From assembly GCF_020723905.1 (NCBI RefSeq), contig NZ_DYHZ01000004.1:241199-305198 (forward strand): a stretch of DNA of 64,000 nucleotides. The letters are read 5' to 3'. Below are positions 41,485 through 50,546 of the stretch, piece after piece. Source of the stretch: Anaerolinea thermophila. GTDB lineage: Bacteria; Chloroflexota; Anaerolineae; Anaerolineales; Anaerolineaceae. Position numbers and translations under genes: made by a program. Below the pieces are notes generated by a model. The model did no database searches and was not told the origin of the DNA. It saw only the letters and a program-made list of their open reading frames with translations. The stretch's first letter is position 1. Each line of letters begins with the position of its first letter.

Positions 41485-42318
41485 ATGGCTACTGTGATCT
41501 CCATGAAAGCCCTTCTGGAGAGCGGCGTCCACTTTGGGCACCGCACGAACAAATGGAACCCCCACATGCGCCCGTACATCTTCACCGAGCGCAACGGGAT
41601 TCATATCATCGATCTTCAGCAAACTGTTAAAGCCCTGAATACGGCGTACAACCTGGTGCGCGATACCGTTGCCAACGGCGGTACGGTGCTGTTTGTTGGC
41701 ACCAAACGCCAGGCGCAGGAAACCGTGCGCGAGGAAGCCGAGCGCTGCGGTATGCCCTACGTGGTGGAGCGCTGGATGGGCGGTATCCTCACCAACTGGA
41801 TTACGTTCTATCAGCGTATTCAGGAACTGGAGCGCATGGAGCGCATGCGCGATAGCGGCGAGATTTCCCGCCTGACCAAGAAGGAAGGTCTGCTGATTCA
41901 GCGTGAGATTGACCGCCTCGAGGTGCGCCTGGGCGGTATCCGCAAGATGAAGCGCCTGCCCGACCTGCTCTTCGTGGTGGATGTGGATCGCGAAGCCACC
42001 GCCGTGCACGAAGCCAACAAGATGGGCATCCCCGTGATTGCGCTGGTGGATACCAACTGCGATCCGCGCGGCGTGGACTACGTCATTCCCTCCAACGATG
42101 ACGCCATCCGCGCCATCAAACTGCTGGTGGGCAAGATTGCCGATGCCGTCATTGAGGGCAAAGCCTACCGCAAGGAAGAAGTGAGCGAGGAAGAAGCCGC
42201 GGTGGACTTTAGCGCGGTGACCGTGGGCGTGGAAGAGGATATTGACGACGAAGCCCTGCTGGGCGAATCCACGCTGGCAAAGATGAAGGGGATGGTGGAT
42301 GACGAGATCGAGGAATAG
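41485..42318 (+). CDS. rpsB: 30S ribosomal protein S2
   Basis: [47 protein letters not shown]. Confidence 0.98.
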   Translation: MATVISMKALLESGVHFGHRTNKWNPHMRPYIFTERNGIHIIDLQQTVKALNTAYNLVRDTVANGGTVLFVGTKRQAQETVREEAERCGMPYVVERWMGGILTNWITFYQRIQELERMERMRDSGEISRLTKKEGLLIQREIDRLEVRLGGIRKMKRLPDLLFVVDVDREATAVHEANKMGIPVIALVDTNCDPRGVDYVIPSNDDAIRAIKLLVGKIADAVIEGKAYRKEEVSEEEAAVDFSAVTVGVEEDIDDEALLGESTLAKMKGMVDDEIEE

Positions 42319-42373
42319 TGCATTCCTCTGGTAAGCGAATCTGGCACATTTTGAGAAAGACGGGAAAAAGACC

Positions 42374-42976
42374 ATGGCAATTACGACTGAAATGATCAAG
42401 CAACTGCGCGAGGCAACCGGCGCAGGTATTCTGGACTGCCGAAAGGCGCTGGAGCAATCCAACGGCGATTACGAAAAGGCAGTAGATTACCTCCGCGAGA
42501 AAGGGCTGGCGCAAGCCGCCAAGCGCTCAGACCGCACTGCTTCTGAAGGCGTTATCGAAGTGTACTCGCACGGCAACGGGCGTGTGGCAGTGGTGGTGGA
42601 AGTCAACTGCGAGAGCGATTTCGTCGCCCGCGAAGCCTCCTTCCGCGCCTTTGCCCATGAACTGGCGCTGCAGATCGCGGCTTCCTCCCCCCGCTGGATC
42701 AAGGAAGAGGACATCCCCGAAGCCGAACTGAAGCGCGAAGCCGACATTGCGGCGGCGCGCGCCCGCGAAGAGGGCAAACCGGAAGCGGTGATTCCCCGCA
42801 TTGTCGAGGGGTACCTCAATAAATTCAAGGACGAGACCGTGCTGATGCGCCAGAAGTACATCCGCGATGAGAGCAAGACCATCCAGGATCTGTACAACGA
42901 ACTGGCAGTGTCTTTGAAAGAGAACATCGTCGTGCGGCGGTTCGTCCGCTGGGAACTGGGCGAAGCCTCGAGTTAA
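42374..42976 (+). CDS. tsf: elongation factor Ts
   Basis: MAITTEMIKQLREATGAGILDCRKALEQSNGDYEKAVDYLREKGLAQAAKRSDR...VVVEVNCESDFVAR. Confidence 0.98.
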   Translation: MAITTEMIKQLREATGAGILDCRKALEQSNGDYEKAVDYLREKGLAQAAKRSDRTASEGVIEVYSHGNGRVAVVVEVNCESDFVAREASFRAFAHELALQIAASSPRWIKEEDIPEAELKREADIAAARAREEGKPEAVIPRIVEGYLNKFKDETVLMRQKYIRDESKTIQDLYNELAVSLKENIVVRRFVRWELGEASS

Positions 42977-43788
<812 letters not shown>

Positions 43789-43792
43789 TTTT

Positions 43793-43826
43793 GCGCACGG
43801 GGAGAACATCTCCGTGCGCTTTTGTT
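43793..43826 (+). terminator. rho-independent terminator after pyrH
   Basis: GCGCACGGGGAG-AACAT-CTCCGTGCGC followed by TTTTGTTTG. Confidence 0.75.
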
Positions 43827-43959
43827 TGTGGGGGGGAGGTGCAGGGTATGGATTATTTGGGAACAGAGAATACCCGGTTAAGGAAGGCATCCAAAAGTGC
43901 CGCAGAATCCTGCCAGCCGGCTGAGGGCTGAGTTGGGTGGTGTTTTGTTGTGAAATACT

Positions 43960-44550
43960 TTACTTGCTATTAAGGGCATGTGCGCGCTCGTAGTTCACGA
44001 CAATAACACCGCTCGGGGTGACTTTGCTTTCTGTCACCTTGAACCTCATTGGAATTGTGCCATCGGCAAATAACCGCTTTCCAGCGCCCAATGTGATTGG
44101 GTATATCATCAGCCAGAATGCATCTACCAGATCATGCTTGATAAGGGTCTGAACAAGTCTGCTACTTCCCCAGACGTGCAAATCTGAACCCTGTTGTTGT
44201 TTGATTTCGGCAACTTTTTCTTCAATATCTCCATTTAAAAACACAGACGGCTGCCAATTGCTGGAGGTTCTGGTATTTGATGCAACATACTTGGTTGCTG
44301 CGTTGACATTGGGCCATATATTCCCATGTTGAGGCCAGTATGACTCCCAGATTTCAAAGGTGGTGCGTCCTAACAACAGGTCGAACGGCAAGTTCATCTG
44401 CCTTCTCAGAAGCATTCCAAGGACATCATCGGAAAATAAACTGATCCACCCACCATGCACAAAACCACCACTCATGTCCTCTTCGGGTCCGCCCGGGGCC
44501 TGTATGACACCATCAAGGGAAATATGTTCAAGCACAATAATTTTTCTCAT
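43960..44550 (-). CDS. dihydrofolate reductase family (RibD C-terminal-like) protein
   Basis: [25 protein letters not shown]...[17 protein letters not shown]...[39 protein letters not shown]. Confidence 0.88.
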   Translation of the reverse strand: MRKIIVLEHISLDGVIQAPGGPEEDMSGGFVHGGWISLFSDDVLGMLLRRQMNLPFDLLLGRTTFEIWESYWPQHGNIWPNVNAATKYVASNTRTSSNWQPSVFLNGDIEEKVAEIKQQQGSDLHVWGSSRLVQTLIKHDLVDAFWLMIYPITLGAGKRLFADGTIPMRFKVTESKVTPSGVIVVNYERAHALNSK

Positions 44551-44643
44551 AACTGGGTTTCTTCCATGTTTGAATGATTATAGTGTAATCCGGTATTTTT
44601 TTCAGCAAGCCAGCCAGCGGTTTGCGTCAGCGGGTTGCGAAGT

Positions 44644-45135
44644 TTAGAACAATTTCCATCGCTTATATTTTCCCAGTTCTTTCCTGACACGGTTTTCAAA
44701 TTCTTTCCGATCTGTCAGCATGGCATCCGTTTTTGCGGCTTCAAGGGCCTGTTCCAGGTACTTTCGGGTATCTTCTTCTCGTCCAACCTGTCTGGAGAGG
44801 GTAGCCAGGTTGAAATAGAGGGGTGCACTGCCAGGGCGAATCTGTTGAGCCTGTTCCATAGCCTTAAGCGCTTCTCCCGGGCGATTCAAAGCGCTAAAGC
44901 AGGCCGATAAGTAAAAATAGGCATCAAACATCTCTGGCGTGCGATCAATCACCTCGAGGAAGCACGCGATCGCTGCCGCATAATGTTCTTTATAAAATAA
45001 TTCAACTCCACTGCTCATCAGGATGGTGATCTCTTTGTCGGGTGAGCGATATTCGGGGTTTTCACTGCCGCAGTACGAACATACTTTATCGTAGTCAGAT
45101 ACATTGGCTCCACAACTGGTGCATTTTACTGCCAT
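44644..45135 (-). CDS. zinc-ribbon plus TPR protein
   Basis: MAVKCTSCGANVSDYDKVCSYCGSENPEY then TPR-like repeats. Confidence 0.8.
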   Translation of the reverse strand: MAVKCTSCGANVSDYDKVCSYCGSENPEYRSPDKEITILMSSGVELFYKEHYAAAIACFLEVIDRTPEMFDAYFYLSACFSALNRPGEALKAMEQAQQIRPGSAPLYFNLATLSRQVGREEDTRKYLEQALEAAKTDAMLTDRKEFENRVRKELGKYKRWKLF

Positions 45136-45267
45136 GATCCTGATCTCCTGCTGAATGTGTTGCAGATCATCTGCTGGAAAAACGCTGTTTCTACTGTGTT
45201 TTTTTTTATGGTAGGGGGTATGGCGAAACGCTCAGACTATCTTTTGATACGCGGTTTTTTCGCGTAC

Positions 45268-45464
45268 AGCCAGCCGAAAAAGGATGTTATGACCTGTTTT
45301 GCCCTGGGATTGGAAACCCTCCGAAATGATTAATAATAAATAAATTATATATCTAACTCCGCAAAATCAAGTATTTTTCCCGCCTGTTCCATTCCCCCCT
45401 GGATATCAGAACCCCTCAACCTGCACGAAAACCACCCTCACCCATCGGGCGAATGATGGGCAGG
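45268..45464. repeat. diverged ~200-nt repeat, copy 1
   Basis: Conserved blocks shared with 49649-49854: AGCCAG..AAAAAGGATGTTATG; GGATAtCAGAACCCCTCAACCTGCACGA; AACCACCCTCACCCAtcGGGCGAAtGATGGGCAGG. Confidence 0.8.
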
Positions 45465-45600
45465 TCCTCGGGGGCTTTTGTCAGGTGGGATTCGATTTCG
45501 GCTTGCATGGAAATCTCTCCTGGAAAATCCTGTACCTTAATGCTCCGAAAGGCTTCGGGGGCATCAGATTCCAGTCTGTACGTACCCGGCATGCTCCTGA
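45465..45600 (-). pseudogene. decayed 3' fragment of a fumarase beta-subunit gene
   Basis: Translates as GTYRLESDAPEAFRSIKVQDFPGEI-SMQAEIESHLTKAPEDL versus intact GVYKLEFGAPEAFWVIEVEDFPVVVTMDAGGNSLHAEIEARSAKVLEDL at 49903-50532. Confidence 0.8.
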
Positions 45601-45602
45601 GC

Positions 45603-45679
45603 GCCCTCATTCGCGCACTGAAGGGCGAACCCGTGGGCACACTGGTGAGCGATTAAGCGCCCCTTCAACCAGCCTGCTG
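45603..45679 (+). repeat. 77-nt direct repeat, copy 2 (displaced pyrH 3' end)
   Basis: Encodes [17 protein letters not shown] as in pyrH; one mismatch (GTA to GTG, synonymous). Confidence 0.95.
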
Positions 45680-45724
45680 AGAATCCCCTTTGCGGGGTTT
45701 TCAGGTACAATCATTGCAGACTTC

Positions 45725-46381
45725 ATGGATGCTCAGGCTGGCGAAATTGTCCTTCTGTCTCTGCGCGTTTCCGGGGTAGCCCTGTTTTTCAGTTCTCTGC
45801 TGGGAATTCCTGCGGGTGTTTTACTGGGACTGAACCGCTTTCCCGGAAAGCGGCTTGCCGTCATTCTGATTTACACCGGCATGGGCTTTCCCCCGGTGGT
45901 CATTGGCTTGCTGGTGTATTTTTTGCTCTCCCAGCGCAGTCCGCTGGCGGGGTTGCCTTTTCTGCCCGATTTGTTCACTCCCGAAGCCATGATTCTGGCG
46001 CAGATCATTCTGGCGTTTCCGCTGGTAGCGGGCTTTACCATGACCGCCATCCAGGCGGTGGACCCTGCTCTGCGCCTGCAGGTGATGGCGCTGGGTGCCA
46101 CCCGCGCCCAGGCGGCGCTTTCCATCCTGCGCGAAGCCCGCAACGGGGTGATTGCTGCCATTGTGGCGGGTTTTGGGGGTATTATCTCCGAGGTGGGGGC
46201 GGTGATGATGGTGGGCGGCAATATCGCTGGACGCACCCGCGTACTCACCACCGCCATCGTTCTGGAAACGCGTCAGGGTAACTTTGAGGCGGCACTGTCG
46301 CTCAGCCTGATTTTGCTGGGCATGGCTTTTGTGGTGAACGCGTTGCTTTTTATCTTGCAGGACCGCTGGCAGAACGACTGA
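45725..46381 (+). CDS. tupB: tungstate-type ABC transporter permease
   Basis: SLRVSGVALFFSSLLGIPAGVLLGL...LQVMALGATRAQAALSILREARNGVIAAIVAGFGGIISEVGAVMMVGGNI; start set inside the ORF because the upstream part overlaps repeated DNA. Confidence 0.85.
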   Translation: MDAQAGEIVLLSLRVSGVALFFSSLLGIPAGVLLGLNRFPGKRLAVILIYTGMGFPPVVIGLLVYFLLSQRSPLAGLPFLPDLFTPEAMILAQIILAFPLVAGFTMTAIQAVDPALRLQVMALGATRAQAALSILREARNGVIAAIVAGFGGIISEVGAVMMVGGNIAGRTRVLTTAIVLETRQGNFEAALSLSLILLGMAFVVNALLFILQDRWQND

Positions 46382-46387
46382 AATCCT

Positions 46388-47119
46388 ATGGACATTCTGT
46401 ATCGGGTGGAAGGTCTTCAGCAAATCTATCAGAATCGCACGGTGCTGGATGTGCCGGAACTGGACATCTACAGGGGCGAGATTCTGGCGGTGGTTGGTCC
46501 CAGCGGAGCGGGAAAAAGCACGCTTCTGCGCCTGCTGGCGTTTCTCGAATCCCCTGCCCGCGGGCAAATCCTTTTTGAGAACTACCCCTTCACCCCCTTG
46601 ACCGCCGAAATGCCGCTTTCTCTGCGGCGGCGGGTGACGATGGTGTTTCAGCGTCCGGTGTTGCTCCATGACAGCGTGCGTGCCAATGTGATGTATGGGT
46701 TGCGCCTGCGCGGCGAGCGCGACCACCATTCGCGGGTGGAGCAAGCCCTGCGCGAGGTGGGCATGGACAGGATGGCACATGTGCGCGCCCGCACCCTCTC
46801 CGGCGGGGAGATTCAGCGAACTGCTCTGGCGCGCGCCATTGTCCTTCAACCAGAGGTGCTTTTGCTGGATGAGCCTACCGCCAATCTCGATCCCTACAAC
46901 GTGCGCCTCATTGAAGATCTCATCCAGCGTCTGAACCGTCAGTACGGCATGACGCTGGTGATCGTTACCCACAACGTCTTTCAGGCGCGCCGGCTGGCAC
47001 ACCGCACTGCGCTCCTGCTGGACGGCAAGTTGATCGAGGTGCGGGATACCCATACCTTTTTTGAGTCGCCCGGCGACGCCCGCACCCGCGCTTTTATTCA
47101 TGGAGAATGGGTGTGCTGA
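46388..47119 (+). CDS. tupC: tungstate-type ABC transporter ATP-binding protein
   Basis: VVGPSGAGKSTLLRLLAFLE...LSGGEIQRTALARAIVLQPEVLLLDEPTANLDPYN. Confidence 0.85.
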   Translation: MDILYRVEGLQQIYQNRTVLDVPELDIYRGEILAVVGPSGAGKSTLLRLLAFLESPARGQILFENYPFTPLTAEMPLSLRRRVTMVFQRPVLLHDSVRANVMYGLRLRGERDHHSRVEQALREVGMDRMAHVRARTLSGGEIQRTALARAIVLQPEVLLLDEPTANLDPYNVRLIEDLIQRLNRQYGMTLVIVTHNVFQARRLAHRTALLLDGKLIEVRDTHTFFESPGDARTRAFIHGEWVC

Positions 47120-47955
47120 AACGGGCGTTCTTCTTCCTCCTTGCACTTCTGGCGCTCAGCGCCTGCCAGAGACCTTCTGCATTGCCGCATTTGCGCCTTG
47201 CCACCACGACCTCAACGCAGGATTCGGGACTGCTGGATATGCTCATCCCGGTCTTTGAGGAAGCCTATCCTGTCCGGGTGGATGTGATTGCCACTGGCAC
47301 GGGGCAAGCCCTGAAACTGGGCGAGGATGGCAATGCCGATGTCTTGCTGGTGCACGATTTCGAGCGGGAGCAGGCGTTTATGGCGGCTGGGTACGGGGTG
47401 CGCCGCGAGGACGTAATGTTCAACGATTTTGTGCTGGTTGGACCGGCGGAAGATCCCGCAGAGGCGCGCGGCGCCGCTTCCATGACCGAAGCCTTCCAGC
47501 GCATTGCCTGGAGCCGGGCATTCTTCATCTCCCGCGGCGATTCCTCCGGCACCCATGTCCGTGAGCAGGCTTTGTGGGAGCAAGCCGGTATCCACCCGCA
47601 GGGCGAGGACTGGTACTTCTCGGCGGGGCAGGGCATGGGCGAAGTGCTCACCCTTGCCGAAGAACAACGCGCCTACACCCTCAGCGACCGCGCCACCTTC
47701 CTGCGCCGTCAGCAAAACGGACTGCAACTGGTGATTTTACGGGAAAAAGAGGAAGGATTGCGCAACCCCTATGGGGCAATTGTGGTCAGTCCTGCCCGGG
47801 GGGCGGATATTCAGGTGGAGTGGGCAGAGACCTTTGTGGACTGGCTGATTTCCGTCCCCGTTCAGCAAAGGATTGCCCGCTTTGGTGTGGACGAGTTTGG
47901 ACAACCGCTCTTCTTCCCCGATTCACGGCTTTGGCGGGAGCAGAATCAGCCCTGA
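47107..47955 (+). CDS. tupA: tungstate-type ABC substrate-binding lipoprotein
   Basis: LLALSACQRPS lipobox; LRLATTTSTQDSGLLDMLIPVFEEAYPVRVDVIATGTGQALKLGEDGNADVLLVHD. Confidence 0.87.
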   Translation: MGVLKRAFFFLLALLALSACQRPSALPHLRLATTTSTQDSGLLDMLIPVFEEAYPVRVDVIATGTGQALKLGEDGNADVLLVHDFEREQAFMAAGYGVRREDVMFNDFVLVGPAEDPAEARGAASMTEAFQRIAWSRAFFISRGDSSGTHVREQALWEQAGIHPQGEDWYFSAGQGMGEVLTLAEEQRAYTLSDRATFLRRQQNGLQLVILREKEEGLRNPYGAIVVSPARGADIQVEWAETFVDWLISVPVQQRIARFGVDEFGQPLFFPDSRLWREQNQP

Positions 47956-47962
47956 GGCGTCT
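47933..47962 (+). repeat. 30-nt direct repeat, copy 1 (tupA 3' end)
   Basis: GGCGGGAGCAGAATCAGCCCTGAGGCGTCT; 29/30 to 49874-49903. Confidence 0.85.
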
Positions 47963-48021
47963 TCGGCGGCGCAGTGGGCTGGAACGAGGGGTTAGCCCGC
48001 CTTTTATGGCTCAGGGTACAA

Positions 48022-48327
48022 CTACGCCACCGCATGGTCCTGTTTTTTCGATAATACCATGATGGGATTAACAACCCAGTTGTATTCTGGAGGAACGTTT
48101 TCTAACAAACGCATTGCCTGCGCAAAGTTTCCCGTTTCCCTAGCTATCTCGGCTTTCATAATCCTCTCATCGGGTTTCTTTTCATCTAAAAGGTCGGATA
48201 GTCGGGTGAGATTTTCGTGTAACTTCTCGAGGTATTCTGCGGGAATCTGCGCTTTTGCATTTTTGCGCACCAGGTCATTGACTGCCCACCAGAAGCGCAC
48301 ACGGAGATAGCGCTCTTTTTCCACCAC
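48022..48327 (-). CDS. hypothetical protein, possibly 5'-truncated
   Basis: VEKERYLRVRFWWAVNDLVRKNAKAQIPAEYLEKLHENLTRLSDLLDEKKPDERIMKAEIARETGNFAQAMRLLE; the frame stays open upstream of the annotated start. Confidence 0.5.
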   Translation of the reverse strand: MVEKERYLRVRFWWAVNDLVRKNAKAQIPAEYLEKLHENLTRLSDLLDEKKPDERIMKAEIARETGNFAQAMRLLENVPPEYNWVVNPIMVLSKKQDHAVA

Positions 48328-48329
48328 CC

Positions 48330-48574
48330 TTATGGGCTGCTTTTCAAGACAAGAGGTGGAAACACCCGCGCCCGCACCACATTCACCCGGAAAGTGTCAT
48401 CCGCCGTCTTGAGACTATCACTTACCCGGATAGCACATCACAACTGTCCAGCCACCCTGTTTGCGGGTGAATGTTCACAAAGTTCCCGGCATTGATTCTT
48501 TCCCACAGTACCGGTACTGCTTTTCTTGTCCGCCCAATCGTTGACGTTGCTTGCTCCAGTTGCAGGTTAGGCTT
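48330..48574 (-). pseudogene. possible decayed 3' end of a secreted-protein gene
   Basis: Two shifted frames read coding-like: KPNLQLEQATSTIGRTRKAVPVLWERINAGNFVNIHPQTGWLDSCDVLSG* then VSDSLKTADDTFRVNVVRARVFPPLVLKSSP*. Confidence 0.35.
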
Positions 48575-48624
48575 CTACAGAAAGGCTGTCTTGGCAAGAT
48601 TCTTACAGCGATTACAGAGATTCC

Positions 48625-49560
48625 TCAAGGCAGTTTCTCGATATGAGGTTTGCACGCCTTCTCCAGACGAACCATGGCATCGATCATCGAATCCTGCAAT
48701 TTGTCCCAACCTTCGCGGTTGCGGAGGCCGCCGTGACCATGAATATAATAACAGATACGCGCGGCGCGCTTCTCTTCCAATCGTTGCCATTCCAGGGGTG
48801 CCCCAAAGGCTTGCTCTATGGCTTCTTTACGTTGGGCTAGAAAATCAAAGATAACCTTGTTACGCTCACTATCTTGTGTGTCAATGTAAAGTTCCACCCG
48901 GCCATGGTCTTTGAGAACTACATAAGCCCATGTGAGGCCAGCTCTTCCAGCGCCAGTGCTAATCCAATGTTCCTTCGAGGGAGAAATGTTTGAAAAAAGT
49001 GCGGAGCGCTGACGGACTTTTTCCAACAGTTTTTCCCAAAACTCCAGCCGCAAAATATGCCGTTCAGCCAGTTCTTTGCGCTGAGCGCCAATTTGACGAC
49101 TTTCGGGACTAGGTCCAGCGATCACGGTGAAAAGTGGGGCAGAGGGAGAGTCGTCAATCCGAACTGCTTCTACCTGAATCAGATAAAAAGCAGTATCGGC
49201 CGGAAGCATCTCATTGAGCCAGTGTACAGCCTTTTCGTGCTCTGGTCTGGGCTGACTGGTTACCCAAATGGCTGTCTTGGCCTCGTGATTGGACATATAG
49301 GTGATCAATTTGCCCAAGTGATCATGGTCTGTGCGCTCCAGCTGGTTTTCGATCACCACGAGATTCCCATCGCGGTCTTCCGCCAAGATGTCTACAGCAA
49401 AATCACCAATGGACGCTTCTGTTTCGACCAATGAGAGAGACAATCCGGTACACTTTTCCAGATAGTCAAGGTTTTTGGCTAGCCAGCGGCTAAAGTTGCG
49501 GGCTTCGTGGTTCCACACTTCGCGCAATGGGACACGGGTAAGTTTGCCAATTTGAACCAT
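48625..49560 (-). CDS. DUF4268-type protein with PD-(D/E)XK nuclease-like N-terminus
   Basis: LTRVPLREVWNHEARNFSRWLAKNLDYL...ASIGDFAVDILAEDRDGNLVVIENQLERTDHDHLGKLITYM...C-terminal WISTGAGRAGLTWAYVVLKDHGRVELYID. Confidence 0.85.
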   Translation of the reverse strand: MVQIGKLTRVPLREVWNHEARNFSRWLAKNLDYLEKCTGLSLSLVETEASIGDFAVDILAEDRDGNLVVIENQLERTDHDHLGKLITYMSNHEAKTAIWVTSQPRPEHEKAVHWLNEMLPADTAFYLIQVEAVRIDDSPSAPLFTVIAGPSPESRQIGAQRKELAERHILRLEFWEKLLEKVRQRSALFSNISPSKEHWISTGAGRAGLTWAYVVLKDHGRVELYIDTQDSERNKVIFDFLAQRKEAIEQAFGAPLEWQRLEEKRAARICYYIHGHGGLRNREGWDKLQDSMIDAMVRLEKACKPHIEKLP

Positions 49561-49648
49561 ATCAGCCTCCTTTTATCTATTCTACCAATTATACCAAAGA
49601 CTAACTATTCATTATACGGATTTCAAATATCCTGCCTTTTTACTGGAT

Positions 49649-49854
49649 AGCCAGTTCCAAAAAGGATGTTATGGTTATTCGAAGTAATCCTGTAAAAAAA
49701 TATATACCTACCCCTTGAAGTCAAGCCCTTCTTAATGCCTGCTTCATCCACCCCGGATACCAGAACCCCTCAACCTGCACGATAAAGCCTGGTCCGGAAA
49801 GGGCAGGCGCTTAAAATCAAACCACCCTCACCCATTGGGCGAACGATGGGCAGG
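49649..49854. repeat. diverged ~200-nt repeat, copy 2
   Basis: Shared blocks with 45268-45464; final 35-nt block 33/35 identical. Confidence 0.8.
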
Positions 49855-49873
49855 GATTTGCTTTGAATCGGCT

Positions 49874-49903
49874 GGCGGGAGCAGAATCAGCCCTGAAGCG
49901 TCT
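49874..49903 (+). repeat. 30-nt direct repeat, copy 2 (tupA 3' end abutting the fumarase stop)
   Basis: GGCGGGAGCAGAATCAGCCCTGAAGCGTCT; tupA-like TGA is 6 nt from the fumarase stop. Confidence 0.85.
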
Positions 49904-50532
49904 CAGGATGTTTCTTCGCTGAGCAGGTCTTCCAGCACTTTTGCCGAGCGGGCTTCGATTTCGGCGTGCAGGCTGTTGCCGCCTGCATCCATGGTCACCA
50001 CCACGGGGAAGTCCTCGACCTCAATGACCCAGAAGGCTTCGGGGGCGCCGAATTCCAGTTTGTACACGCCCAGCACGCGCTTCACCGTCTGCGCCAGCCA
50101 CGAGGCGGCGCCGCCCACTGCGTGCAGGTACAACCCCGGCACTTCCTGGCAGGCTTGCAGGGTTTTGGCACCCATTCCGCCCTTGCCGATGACGCCCTTG
50201 ACGTTGAAATGGCGCATGATGTCGCCCTGATAGGGTTCCTCGCGGATGCTGGTGGTTGGACCCGCCGCCACGAAGCGGTACTCGCCGGTTTCCGTCTGGC
50301 TCACCACCGGACCACAGTGGTAAATCACCCCGCCGTTGAGCAGTTTCTTGAGGGCTTCGTACACTTCCAGATCATCGCCCTGCGGTTCGCGTTTATGGGT
50401 GATGAAGGTGTCCATCAGCCATTTGTGAGCCGCATCGCGGGCAGTGACCATGACCCCCGAAAGGGTGATAGGGTCGCCGACTTCCAGCGAGCGCACCACG
50501 TCATCTGAGATGGGAATCTGCACTTTGCGCAT
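49903..50532 (-). CDS. fumarate hydratase class I, beta/C-terminal subunit
   Basis: SLEVGDPITLSGVMVTARDAAHKWLMD...IYHCGPVV...AGPTTSIREEPYQGDIMRHFNVKGVIGKGGMG. Confidence 0.93.
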   Translation of the reverse strand: MRKVQIPISDDVVRSLEVGDPITLSGVMVTARDAAHKWLMDTFITHKREPQGDDLEVYEALKKLLNGGVIYHCGPVVSQTETGEYRFVAAGPTTSIREEPYQGDIMRHFNVKGVIGKGGMGAKTLQACQEVPGLYLHAVGGAASWLAQTVKRVLGVYKLEFGAPEAFWVIEVEDFPVVVTMDAGGNSLHAEIEARSAKVLEDLLSEETS

Positions 50533-50546
50533 GGCAACCTCCATTC

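Noticed and set aside
43789-45602. Integron cassette interpretation of the pyrH-side insert
   Set aside because: No integron integrase in the window, and no clear attC core sites (RYYYAAC/GTTRRRY pair) could be identified by eye.
45453-45656. 67-aa plus-strand ORF ending in the pyrH C-terminus
   Set aside because: Created by the displaced pyrH 3' repeat joined to antisense fumarase remnant; no start signal or independent function.
45821-47146. 441-aa minus-strand ORF antisense to tupB/tupC
   Set aside because: Shadow ORF rich in His/Gln; the sense strand encodes a coherent ABC operon.
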